Source: JASFRI01 sp050115015
GTDB taxonomy: Bacteria; Acidobacteriota; Polarisedimenticolia; CBDVAL01
Direction of reading: 5' to 3'
DNA length: 14,597 nt
Assembly: GCA_050115015.1 (NCBI GenBank)
Contig: JASFRI010000060.1
Span: 1-14,597, forward strand
In this document: in pieces, positions 1-8,000 of the stretch
How positions within the stretch are numbered: position 1 is the first letter of the stretch
Layout of the letters: each line of letters opens with the position of its first letter
Translations under genes and position numbers: made by a program
The notes under the pieces: generated by a model
What the model saw: the letters and a program-made list of their open reading frames with translations, nothing else
Told to the model about the DNA's origin: nothing
Databases searched by the model: none

Positions 1-1
1 A

Positions 2-1069
2 TGGTCCCTGCCCATCCCGGGATGGGATGTGCCGTTCCGGGTGGTCATGCGGGCCGGACCGCAGGGCGGTGAGGTGTTCCTGGGCTTCGTGGATCAGAGC
101 GCCCTGCAGCTCCTGCGACGGATCGAGGGGACGTTCCTGGCGGTCTGGATGGTCGTCCTGTTCCTCGGGCTCGCCGTGTCGTGGCTCACGGCCCGCCGGA
201 TCCTGGCCCGGGTGGAGGGGATCACCGAGACCGCGGCGGCCATCGGCACGGAGCGGCTCGACCGTCGCATTCCCCTCCGGGGAGGGCGCGACGAGATCGC
301 CCAGCTCTCGAGGACCTTCAACGAGATGCTCGATCGCATCCAGGATTCCGTGAGCCAGGTCCACACCATGGCGGACGCCCTCGCCCACGATCTGCGCAGC
401 CCGGTCACGGCGCTCCGCGGCAACCTGGAGCTGGCCCTGACCCGCGGCGATCCCGGGCAGCTGGAGGAGGCCGCCGTCGGCGCCATCGACGGCCTGGACC
501 GGCTGCTGCGCACCCTCACCACGTCCCTCGATCTCGCGGAGGCCGACGCCGGGGCGCTTCGCCTCCACCGCGAGGCCGTCGATCTGCAAGAGATGTCCCT
601 CGAGCTGGTCGACGTCTACCGCGCCGCCGGCGAGGAGCATGGGCTCGACTTCGAGGTCTCCGCCCGGGGAGACACGCTGGCGATCGTCGACCCGGACCTG
701 ACCCGGCGGGCCCTGGCGAACCTGCTGGACAACACGATCCAGCACCTCCCCGCGGGCTGCCACGTCCACGTGACCGTGGAGGGGAGCGGGGACACGGTGT
801 CGCTCGGCGTGGCCGACGACGGTCCCGGCTTCCCCCCGGAGCTCCGGTCCCGGGCCTTCGAGCGCTGGAGCAAGGGAGCCTCCACCGGCGGATTCGGCAT
901 CGGGCTTGCCCTGGTTCGCTCGGTGGGGCAGGCCCACGGGGGGGACGCGGAGATCCTCGACGCGCCCGGCGGGGGGGCCATCGTGCGGATCTCCTTCCCC
1001 CGCAAGCCCGGCCCGGTCCAGGGGGGCCGTCTCGCGAGGGCCGCCGGGGTCACGCCCGGGCGAGGATAG
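2..1069 (+). CDS. Sensor histidine kinase (HAMP-HisKA-HATPase), 5'-truncated by window edge
   Basis: This is the C-terminal part of a membrane-bound two-component sensor kinase. The reading frame is open to the left edge; a GTG at 29 is only the first in-frame start-like codon, and the residues before it look like continuing sensor-domain sequence, so the true start lies outside. In order I see the end of a periplasmic sensor segment, a transmembrane helix (about 131-200), a HAMP linker (about 185-360), and a HisKA dimerisation helix with the phospho-acceptor in ALAHDLRSP (His codon 386-388). A HATPase domain follows with the N box NLLDN, G1 box DDGPGF, F box FERW and G2 box GFGIGLAL. All catalytic boxes are intact, so it should autophosphorylate. 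The partner response regulator is not in the window; in this family it usually lies just upstream. The gene ends in TAG, 105 bp before the polyketide synthase gene. Whether it controls that gene is inference from position only. Confidence 0.95.
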   Translation, partial: WSLPIPGWDVPFRVVMRAGPQGGEVFLGFVDQSALQLLRRIEGTFLAVWMVVLFLGLAVSWLTARRILARVEGITETAAAIGTERLDRRIPLRGGRDEIAQLSRTFNEMLDRIQDSVSQVHTMADALAHDLRSPVTALRGNLELALTRGDPGQLEEAAVGAIDGLDRLLRTLTTSLDLAEADAGALRLHREAVDLQEMSLELVDVYRAAGEEHGLDFEVSARGDTLAIVDPDLTRRALANLLDNTIQHLPAGCHVHVTVEGSGDTVSLGVADDGPGFPPELRSRAFERWSKGASTGGFGIGLALVRSVGQAHGGDAEILDAPGGGAIVRISFPRKPGPVQGGRLARAAGVTPGRG

Positions 1070-1143
1070 TCCCCGGAGCCTCGATTACGAAATCGTCATG
1101 GGAGCGTGAGCGCGGTTTCATCCAGCTGCGCTAACGTTTGCTG

Positions 1144-1161
1144 GGACCGACGACACGGTCC
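1144..1161. promoter_or_regulatory. 18-bp inverted repeat directly before the PKS ribosome binding site
   Basis: The arms GGACCG (1144-1149) and CGGTCC (1156-1161) are perfect reverse complements separated by the 6-bp loop ACGACA. The right arm abuts the Shine-Dalgarno sequence of the type III PKS gene. It could be a repressor operator or a small RNA hairpin affecting translation. The rest of the 1070-1174 gap shows only a weaker 5-bp-arm repeat (CGATT at 1082-1086, AATCG at 1091-1095) and no convincing -35/-10 pair. Confidence 0.35.
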
Positions 1162-1168
1162 GGAGGAG
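1162..1168 (+). promoter_or_regulatory. Shine-Dalgarno sequence for the type III PKS
   Basis: GGAGGAG lies 6 bases before ATG 1175. It decides in favour of that ATG over the upstream in-frame GTG at 1106, which has no comparable site and whose extra 23 residues do not look like protein of this family. Confidence 0.7.
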
Positions 1169-1174
1169 TCACGA

Positions 1175-2287
1175 ATGTCAACAAGTCCGAGCCCGACAGC
1201 CGCCGTTCCGGAGGCGCAGCCGGGAAAGCGCGGGCCCATGGCCCGGATCGCCGCGGTGGGAGAGGCGTTCCCGGACCACTACCACTCCCAGACCGAGATG
1301 CTGGAGGCGCTGAAGGCGGTCTGGAAGGGCACCGGCGCCGATCTCCGCAAGCTCGAACGGTTGCACCGGAACACCCGCGTGCAGTACCGGCATCTGGCGC
1401 TGCCGCTGGAGGCCTACCGCCCCCGCCCGTGGGGAGCGACCAACCGCCTCTGGATCGAGATCGCCGAGAAGCTGGGAGCTCGCGCCCTGGAAGACGCCCT
1501 GGAGAAATCCGGCCTCGAGGCCACCGATGTCGATGCGCTGGTGTTCGTGTCCGTGACGGGCATCGCAACCCCGTCCATCGACGCCCGGCTGGTCAACCGG
1601 CTCGGACTTCGCCGTGACGTGCGCCGCCTCCCCCTGTTCGGGCTGGGCTGCGTCGCGGGGGCCTCGGGCCTGGCGCGCTCCGCGGATCTCATCCAGGGGA
1701 TTGGCTCCGGCGTCGTCGTCCTCCTGTCGGTGGAGCTGTGCTCCCTGACCCTGCAGATGGATGACACCTCCCCCGCGAACATGATCGCCGCAGGGCTGTT
1801 CGGCGACGGGGCCGCCGCGGTGGTGCTGGTCGGAGGCGACGCGGAGGTCACCGGTCCCTCGATCGTCGCCACGCGATCGGTCCTCTATCCGGACACGGAG
1901 CACGCGATGGGATGGGACATCTCCGAGAAGGGCTTCCGGCTGATCCTCTCTCCGGAGATCCCCGGTCTGGTGCGGGAACACCTGAGGGGGGACGTCGATC
2001 GGTTCCTCGCCGACGCCGGCCTGCGTCGCTCGGACATCCGGACCTGGATGGCCCACACGGGGGGGCCCAAGGTCATGTCCGCCATGGAGAGCTCCCTCGG
2101 CCTGGAGCCCGGGGCGATGAGCGTGTCCTGGGAGTGCCTCGCCACGCTGGGGAACATCTCCTCCGCCTCGGTGCTGCAGGTCCTGAAGAAGACGATGGCG
2201 AACCAGCGCCCGGAGAAGGGATCCTACGGGTTGATGCTCGCCATGGGACCGGGCTTCTGCTCCGAGCTGATCCTGGTGCGCTGGTGA
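1175..2287 (+). CDS. Type III polyketide synthase (chalcone/stilbene synthase family)
   Basis: A 370-residue homodimeric ketosynthase of the chalcone-synthase superfamily. The family decarboxylatively condenses an acyl-CoA starter with malonyl-CoA units and cyclises the product to pyrones, resorcinols or related rings. The length is typical. The catalytic triad is visible: Cys159 in FGLGCVAGASG, His294 in MAHTGGPKV and Asn327 in TLGNISSAS. The C-terminal AMGPGF loop (residues 356-361) that shapes the active site is also present. The N-terminal half carries the usual DALVFVSVTG and TPSIDARLVNRLGL segments. Sequence alone does not fix the starter length or the cyclisation mode; bacterial members without other context often make long-chain alkylpyrones or alkylresorcinols. 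The stop codon overlaps the GTG start of the following flavoprotein gene, so the two are probably translationally coupled and act in the same pathway. Confidence 0.95.
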   Translation: MSTSPSPTAAVPEAQPGKRGPMARIAAVGEAFPDHYHSQTEMLEALKAVWKGTGADLRKLERLHRNTRVQYRHLALPLEAYRPRPWGATNRLWIEIAEKLGARALEDALEKSGLEATDVDALVFVSVTGIATPSIDARLVNRLGLRRDVRRLPLFGLGCVAGASGLARSADLIQGIGSGVVVLLSVELCSLTLQMDDTSPANMIAAGLFGDGAAAVVLVGGDAEVTGPSIVATRSVLYPDTEHAMGWDISEKGFRLILSPEIPGLVREHLRGDVDRFLADAGLRRSDIRTWMAHTGGPKVMSAMESSLGLEPGAMSVSWECLATLGNISSASVLQVLKKTMANQRPEKGSYGLMLAMGPGFCSELILVRW

Positions 2288-3468
2288 CCGCCGCGGGTCG
2301 CACCGTCGTCGATACCGACGTGTTCGTGGCGGGTGGCGGGCCGGCGGGTCTCGCGGCGGCGATCGCGGCCCGGCTGGCGGGATTCCGCGTGGCGCTCGCG
2401 GATCGGAGGCGTCCGCCCGTCGACAAGGCCTGCGGCGAGGGGCTGATGCCCGACGGGGTCTCGCTGCTCGGAGAGCTCGGGGTCCACATCCCCCTCGGAA
2501 GCGGGTTTTCCTTTCGCGGGATCCGGTTCGTCGACGGGGACGTGGAGGCGCAAGCCAGATTTCGCAAAGGGAACGGTCTGGGCGTCCGGCGGACGGTTCT
2601 GCACGAGGCCCTGATGCGCCGTGCCGGGGATCTGGGCGTGCGCTTCCTCTGGGAGCGCAGGGTTTTGGGGCTGCGCCCCGACGGCGTGGAGCTGCAGGAC
2701 GGCCGGGTCCGGTCACGATGGGTGATCGGGGCGGACGGGAAGAACTCCCGGATCCGTCAGGCGCTGGGACTGGACGCTCCCCCGCGCCACCAGAGGATCG
2801 GATTACGCCGGCACTACCAGATTCGCCCCTGGTCCGATCTCGTGGAGGTCCACTGGGGCGCGGGCTGCGAGGCATACGTCACGCCCGTTGGCGAGGACCG
2901 GATCTGCCTGGCATTGCTTCTCGACGACCCCTCGGCGGGATTGGACGGATCGCTGGCGCAGTTTCCCGTACTGAGCCGCCGTCTCGTCGGCGCGCGGAAG
3001 ATCTCCGGCGATCTGGGAGACGTCACGGTCACCCGTCGGAACCCCGGGGTCGTGCGGGACCGGGTGGCGCTGGTGGGGGAGGCGTCCGGCTCGGTGGACG
3101 CCATCACCGGCGAGGGGATCACCGTGGCACTGCACCAGGCCGTGGCGCTGGCCCGTGCGCTCCTGGACGAGGACCTGGAAGCCTATGCCCGCCGCCATCG
3201 TCGTCTCATGCGTCTTCCGGTCGCCATGGGTGCCCTGCTGCTCGCGGTGGACCGGCACCCCGGGCTCCGCCGGGCGATCCTGAAGGGACTGGCGGCGGTT
3301 CCGGCGGTGTTCTCGAACCTGCTGGCGCTTCACACCCGCGCACTTCCCCTGATGAGCCCTGCACCGCGGCTCTCCTTTGCCGGATCCGCGGACTCCGCAG
3401 GGCTGGGAGGTCCCGTGAAACTGGATTCACGCTCCCCGACCGGTCGGGGACCGGAGGACGGAAGATGA
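2284..3468 (+). CDS. FAD-dependent oxidoreductase (geranylgeranyl-reductase / aromatic monooxygenase type)
   Basis: A 394-residue flavoprotein. The N-terminal Rossmann motif GGGPAG (residues 17-22) sits in DVFVAGGGPAGLAAAIAA. It is followed by the ACGEGLMPDG segment (49-58) typical of the geranylgeranyl-reductase-like group, then GADG (149-152), and a second FAD motif written GEASGSVDAITGEG (265-278), where the usual GD is GE. The C-terminal third has hydrophobic stretches (about 310-355) that could associate with membrane or a lipid substrate. The GTG start at 2284 overlaps the PKS stop as GTGA; starts further upstream would overlap the PKS heavily. By analogy with the Streptomyces griseus srs cluster, where the flavoprotein SrsC hydroxylates phenolic lipids made by the type III PKS SrsA, I infer it oxidises the PKS product, possibly to a quinone. 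Reduction of an isoprenoid chain is an alternative. Confidence 0.88.
   Translation: MTAAGRTVVDTDVFVAGGGPAGLAAAIAARLAGFRVALADRRRPPVDKACGEGLMPDGVSLLGELGVHIPLGSGFSFRGIRFVDGDVEAQARFRKGNGLGVRRTVLHEALMRRAGDLGVRFLWERRVLGLRPDGVELQDGRVRSRWVIGADGKNSRIRQALGLDAPPRHQRIGLRRHYQIRPWSDLVEVHWGAGCEAYVTPVGEDRICLALLLDDPSAGLDGSLAQFPVLSRRLVGARKISGDLGDVTVTRRNPGVVRDRVALVGEASGSVDAITGEGITVALHQAVALARALLDEDLEAYARRHRRLMRLPVAMGALLLAVDRHPGLRRAILKGLAAVPAVFSNLLALHTRALPLMSPAPRLSFAGSADSAGLGGPVKLDSRSPTGRGPEDGR
3453..3458 (+). promoter_or_regulatory. Shine-Dalgarno sequence for the YceI gene
   Basis: GGAGGA lies 6 bases before ATG 3465, inside the last codons of the flavoprotein gene. It supports the ATGA-overlap start rather than any of the far-upstream in-frame start codons. 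Confidence 0.65.
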
Positions 3469-4112
3469 ACCGACCCGTGAGCTCCCGAGTGTCCCGTGCT
3501 GCGCTATTGGCCGGAGGCCTGATCGCGGTCGGCCTCCTGCCGGCGGCGTCCTCGAGGCAGATGCTGCCGCTGGATCTCTCGGACGCGTCGGTGGCCTTCA
3601 CCCTCGACACGACGTTCCACGAGGTGCACGGCTCGATGGCGGTGCGCGAGAGCGACATCCGCTTCGATCCAACCACCCGGGAGATCTCCGGCCGCGTGGT
3701 GGTGGACGCCACGACCGCCTCGACGGAGAACAAGCGCCGGGACCGCAAGATGCACAACCAGGTCCTGGAGAGCGATACCTACCCTGACATCGTGTTCCAT
3801 CCGACCGCCTTCGAGGGCACCCTCGCGCCGGGGGAGAGCCGGATCGAGCTCATCGGCACGATGGAGATCCACGGCGCCTCCCACGAGGTCCGCATGCCCG
3901 CGGAGGTCCTCGTCTCCGGCGACTCGATCGCCGGCACGGCGACGCTGACGGTCCCCTACGTCGAGTGGGGCATGAAGGACCCGAGCGTGCTGATGTTCAA
4001 GGCCAGCAAGGAGGTCGTCATCGAGCTGGAGTTCCGGGGCTCCGTGGAAAGTCACGGCCTGGCCTGGCTTGCACCGGAGCCCGTCGCCGGGGTCGCCTCG
4101 AACCAGCGATGA
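3465..4112 (+). CDS. Exported YceI-family (polyisoprenoid-binding-like) protein
   Basis: A 215-residue protein with a Sec signal peptide (basic start, hydrophobic AALLAGGLIAVGLLP, likely cleavage around residue 30). A lipocalin-like YceI domain covers about residues 34-192. Family landmarks are visible: FHEVHGSM (51-58), the GRVVVDATTASTENKRRD strand-loop, MHNQVLESDTYPDIVFHP (96-113), the GTMEIHGASHEV hairpin, and a closing VVIELEFR strand. Characterised YceI proteins form a periplasmic beta-barrel that holds isoprenoid quinones or other amphiphiles in a central cavity. A short tail of about 24 residues follows the domain. The start overlaps the flavoprotein stop (ATGA). The position makes it a plausible carrier for the lipid or quinone made by the two upstream enzymes, which is inference. 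Confidence 0.92.
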   Translation: MNRPVSSRVSRAALLAGGLIAVGLLPAASSRQMLPLDLSDASVAFTLDTTFHEVHGSMAVRESDIRFDPTTREISGRVVVDATTASTENKRRDRKMHNQVLESDTYPDIVFHPTAFEGTLAPGESRIELIGTMEIHGASHEVRMPAEVLVSGDSIAGTATLTVPYVEWGMKDPSVLMFKASKEVVIELEFRGSVESHGLAWLAPEPVAGVASNQR

Positions 4113-4175
4113 GGGCCACGGCCGGCCGCCGGACGTCCCCTGCCGGACAAGTCTGAGGCACGGCGACCCGATTGC

Positions 4176-4204
4176 TTGCACTGGCGCGGGTTTCCGGCTA
4201 TCAT
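4176..4204 (+). promoter_or_regulatory. Possible sigma70-type promoter
   Basis: TTGCAC (4176-4181) and TATCAT (4199-4204) are separated by 17 bp. The -10 matches TATAAT at five of six positions but the -35 only at three. The site lies in the 90-bp gap (4113-4202) after the YceI gene. If real, it would start a separate transcript for the DUF4097-like gene. It also overlaps the ATG at 4203, which would then not be the initiation codon. Confidence 0.25.
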
Positions 4205-5051
4205 GGGACATCTGAGAAAGGTCGGGGGGGCCTTGCGCCAGACGCCACGGTGGATCATCCTCCTGCCTGCGTTGCTGGCGGGCAGTGCTCTCCTGTGCCA
4301 TCCTGCGGCCGCTCCCACCAGCTTCAAGCGCACGACCTCTCAGTGGTTCGAGTCCGTCGAGCCGGGCGGGCGACTGCTCGTGGACAACCCCTTCGGGAAC
4401 GTCTACGCCCGGTTCGGGGGGTACGAGAACCGCATCGAGCTCCTGGCCACCTTCCAGCGCCTCGATCAGGACCTTCCGGAACTGGTGGTTCACCGCGATC
4501 AAGCTGCGGCAGGCCTCGACGTGCGCGTCACGGGCGGCGCCGGGGAGTCGGAGGCCGGTCCGGGGCCGGCACGGCGCGATCGCGTGGACCTGGTGGTCTA
4601 CGTTCCCAGCGGCATCTCCCTCCAGGTCCGGACCGTCAAGGGTGATATCGAGGCCAAGGGCCTGGAGGGCGCGTTCAAGGCGGTCTCCGTCGCCGGCAAC
4701 GTGACGGTCCGCAAGATCCACGGCCCCATCGGCATCGAGACCCGGCGCGGGACCATCACCGCGACGTTGCTGACCGGCGCGACCGCCGACCCCCAGGTCC
4801 TGGAGACCGAGACCGGGGAGATCCAGGTCCACGTCTGGGAGGACGCGGACCTCAAGGTCGACATCGCCACCTCCGGCGAGATCAGCACCGATTTCTCGCT
4901 GGAGATCGAGCACCTGAGGTTCCAGGAGCCCGGCAAGCGGGCTCTCGCGATCATCGGAGCGGGCGCCGCGGAGCTCCGGCTTGCCAGCAAGCAGGGGCCC
5001 ATCCGCCTGTTCCGGCTGCAGAAGGACTTTTACCCTGACGAGGGTTCATGA
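4203..5051 (+). CDS. Exported DUF4097-like beta-rich (putative adhesin-type) protein
   Basis: A 282-residue exported protein. A signal peptide (PRWIILLPALLAGSALL, likely cleavage after HPAAA) precedes a region of regular short beta strands: FGNVYARF, DRVDLVVYVPSGISLQVRTV, KGDIEAKGLEG, KAVSVAGNVTVRKIHG, PIGIETRRGTITATL, ETGEIQVHVW and TSGEISTDF. This G-[DNE]-[IV] strand pattern is characteristic of DUF4097-type putative adhesin domains, which form a right-handed beta-helix-like fold of unknown function. There is no transmembrane helix after the signal. The start is uncertain: ATG 4203 has no good ribosome site, and TTG 4233, after a G-rich stretch, would give a cleaner signal peptide starting at RQTPRW. 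The stop overlaps the start of the next gene (ATGA), so it is probably made together with the giant secreted protein downstream. Confidence 0.75.
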   Translation: MGHLRKVGGALRQTPRWIILLPALLAGSALLCHPAAAPTSFKRTTSQWFESVEPGGRLLVDNPFGNVYARFGGYENRIELLATFQRLDQDLPELVVHRDQAAAGLDVRVTGGAGESEAGPGPARRDRVDLVVYVPSGISLQVRTVKGDIEAKGLEGAFKAVSVAGNVTVRKIHGPIGIETRRGTITATLLTGATADPQVLETETGEIQVHVWEDADLKVDIATSGEISTDFSLEIEHLRFQEPGKRALAIIGAGAAELRLASKQGPIRLFRLQKDFYPDEGS

Positions 5052-8000
5052 ACCCCCATCCGAGGTGCGACATGCTGCCAGCTATCCGTGCGCGGGTCCG
5101 TGCGCTCGCCCCTGCCATCCCGCTCCTTCTCCTGCCATGCCTTGCGTTCCTGCTGGCCCTGCCGGCCGCTGCCAAGGACGATGGGGAGCGGCCACGCCTC
5201 GAGCTGGGCTCGCCGGTAACGCCCTCGATCTTCGATGGTGACGTGCGGGACCTGCCGCTTCCCAGGGAGTGGCGGCCCGGGGATCCGATCAAGGAGATCC
5301 CGCGTCGCGTGTACCCGAAGCCCGGAACCGAGATGCCCCAGGGGTATCCCACGGGTCCGGACCCGCTCCTGGAGGCGCAACGGGAGGCGGGGGGCGAGGC
5401 GCTCGCGGTGATCACGGTGCCGTCCCGGAACTTCCCGGGACAGGGGTACACCGGCGTGAGCCCCCCGGACACCGTCGGCGACGTGGGCCCGAACCACTAC
5501 ATCCAGTCGGTGAACTCCGGCGGCGGCGCCCGGATCAACATCTATGACAAGGCCGAGCCGGTCCCGAATCTCCTCGCCAGCTTCGACCTCGACAGCCTGG
5601 GCACCGGATTCTGCGCGACGGGATACGGCGATCCGATCGTGCTCTACGATCGCTCCGCGGATCGGTGGCTCCTGAGCGAGTTCTCCAGCTCCGGGAACAA
5701 CCTCTGCGTGTACATCTCGCAGACTCCCGATCCGGTCGCCGGCGGTTGGTTCCACTACGGCTTCACGGCACCGTCCTTCCCCGACTACCCGAAGTACGGT
5801 GTCTGGGCGACCGACCGCAACGGTGGCGCGGGCTCGTACATCGTCACGGCCAACGACGGCGGACCCGGCATCTACGCGCTGAACCGCGGCGCCATGCTGA
5901 CCGGGGCGGCCTCGACCTTCCAGCGGGTGACCGTGCCGGGCCTCCCTGGTTTCGGGTTCGAGTCCCTGACACCCGCCGATGCGGACGGGCCGGAGCCCCC
6001 GCCGGCGGGTTCGCCCGCGATCATCATGCGCCATCGCGACACCGAGGTACACTCCGGTCCCGCGGCGCCGGCGGACCTGCTGGAGATGTGGGGCTTCGAC
6101 GTTGACTGGGTCACGCCGGCGAGCTCGTCGCTCATCACCGAGCCGAGCATCGACGTCGCGGAGTTCGACTCGGACCTGTGCGGGCTGACGTCGTTCTACT
6201 GCTTCCAGCAGCCCGGGACGAGCACGACCCTGGACCCGCTCCGCGAGGTGATCATGCTGCGGGTCCAGTATTACGTGCACGACGATCACGAATCGCTGGT
6301 CGGCAGCTTCGTCGTCGACGTCGACATGACGGATCACGGAGGCGTCCGCTGGTTCGAGCTGCGGCGGAGCGGTGGAAGCGGCTGGACCCTCTACCAGGAG
6401 GGCACCTACTCCATTGACGACGACAGCCGGTGGATGCCGCCGAGCGCCATGGACCAGTCCGGCAACATCGTCATCGGCTACAACGTCAGCTCTTCCTCCA
6501 CGTTCCCGAGCCTGCGCTACACGGGCCGGCTGGCGGATGATCCGCCGGGAGTGATGACGGTGCCGGAGACCTCGATCCACGCCGGCACGGCTTCGAGCGC
6601 CACGAACCGGTACGGGGATTACGCGGCGATGAGCCTCGACCCCGCCGACGACTGCACCTTCTGGTTCACCGGCGAGGACAATACTTCTTCGAGCTGGCGC
6701 ACGCAGATCGCCTCGTTCCGCTTCGAGGCCTGTGGCTGCGATCTCGCGCCACTCCCCCCTCCGGTCGACGCGATGGTGAACGGGGATAACCGCATCGACG
6801 TGAGCTGGGACGACTCGGAGCTGGCCACGGTCACGGAGTACCTGGTCCGCCGTTCCCGGACGCCCGGGGGGCCCTACGACACCATCGCGACGGTACCCGA
6901 TACCTCCCAGGGGATGGCGGGCGGCGATCCGTACACCTACGTCGACGCCGAGGTCAGCGGCGGCATTGCGTACTACTACATCGTGGTGGCCAGCGATGGC
7001 GCTGCCTGCAAGTCGGATCCCGTGAACGAGGTCTCCGCCCTGGCCACCGGGCTTTGCACGCTGGCGCCGCTGTTCGACGGCCTCCAGTCCGTGGAGACCC
7101 CCTTCTTCGGAACCTGCACGCTGGACCTGGCGTGGAACGAGGCGGCGTCCGAGTGCGGCGGCTCCCTCGCCTACAACGTCTACCGCTCGCCGAGCCAGGG
7201 CTTCGCGCCCGGCCCGGGCAACCTGATCGCCGGGGGCGTCGCGGGCACGACGCTGACGGATGTGGACCAGCTGGTCAGCGGCACGGAGTATTTCTACGTC
7301 GTCCGGGCGGTGGACCTGTCCAACGGCACCGAGGACGCGAACCTGGTCGAGCGGTCGGGCTTCCCGCTGGGCGAGCTGACCACCGGCACCTGGAGCGACG
7401 ATGGGGGGGACACCGGGCCCGCGAAGATGATCCCCTCCGCGCCATGGAGCCTTGGGCCGACCGGCGGGAATGCAGGACCCGGGGCGTACCGGACCGGAGA
7501 CTACGGCAACAACACCTGTGCCGCACTGACGACGCCGGAACTCTTCCTCGGTACTGGAAGCGAGCTGACGTTCTACTCGAAGTACGACATCGAGACGGGC
7601 TGGGACAAGGGAGAGGTGCAGATCTCCACGGACGGCGGCATGACGTGGGCCCGTCTGGAAGTGGGCTACCCTGTCGACTCGGTCCGCGCGTCCGATGCCT
7701 GCGGCCTGCCTCCGGGCACTTACTTCACCGGGAGCGATTCCGGCTGGGGTGTGTACGGCGCGGATCTCTCGGTTTGGGGCGGCCAGTGGGTGCGGCTGCG
7801 CTTCCTCATGTCCTCGGACGTCTCGGTCACCGGCAGCGGCTGGTGGATCGACGACATCACCATCACCCAGGTCGACGTTCCCGGCGCGTGCGCCACGGGA
7901 AGCGCCTGCGCCGAGAACCCGTTCGTCGATGTGGAGCCCGAGGGGCCGCTGACCGTCTGCCTCCAGGACGCGCCGGCGCTGACCGCCACGACGAGCGGCG

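Noticed and set aside
1106..1174. Upstream GTG extension of the PKS
   Set aside because: No ribosome site, and the added residues are unlike the family; ATG 1175 has an excellent Shine-Dalgarno sequence.
1178..2875. A 565-codon minus-strand open frame opposite the PKS and flavoprotein genes
   Set aside because: Arg/Pro-rich composition, no motif, and it spans two well-supported genes on the other strand.
4113..4202. Rho-independent terminator after the YceI gene
   Set aside because: The stretch is GC-rich with a short GCCGGAC direct repeat, but there is no stable hairpin followed by a T tract.
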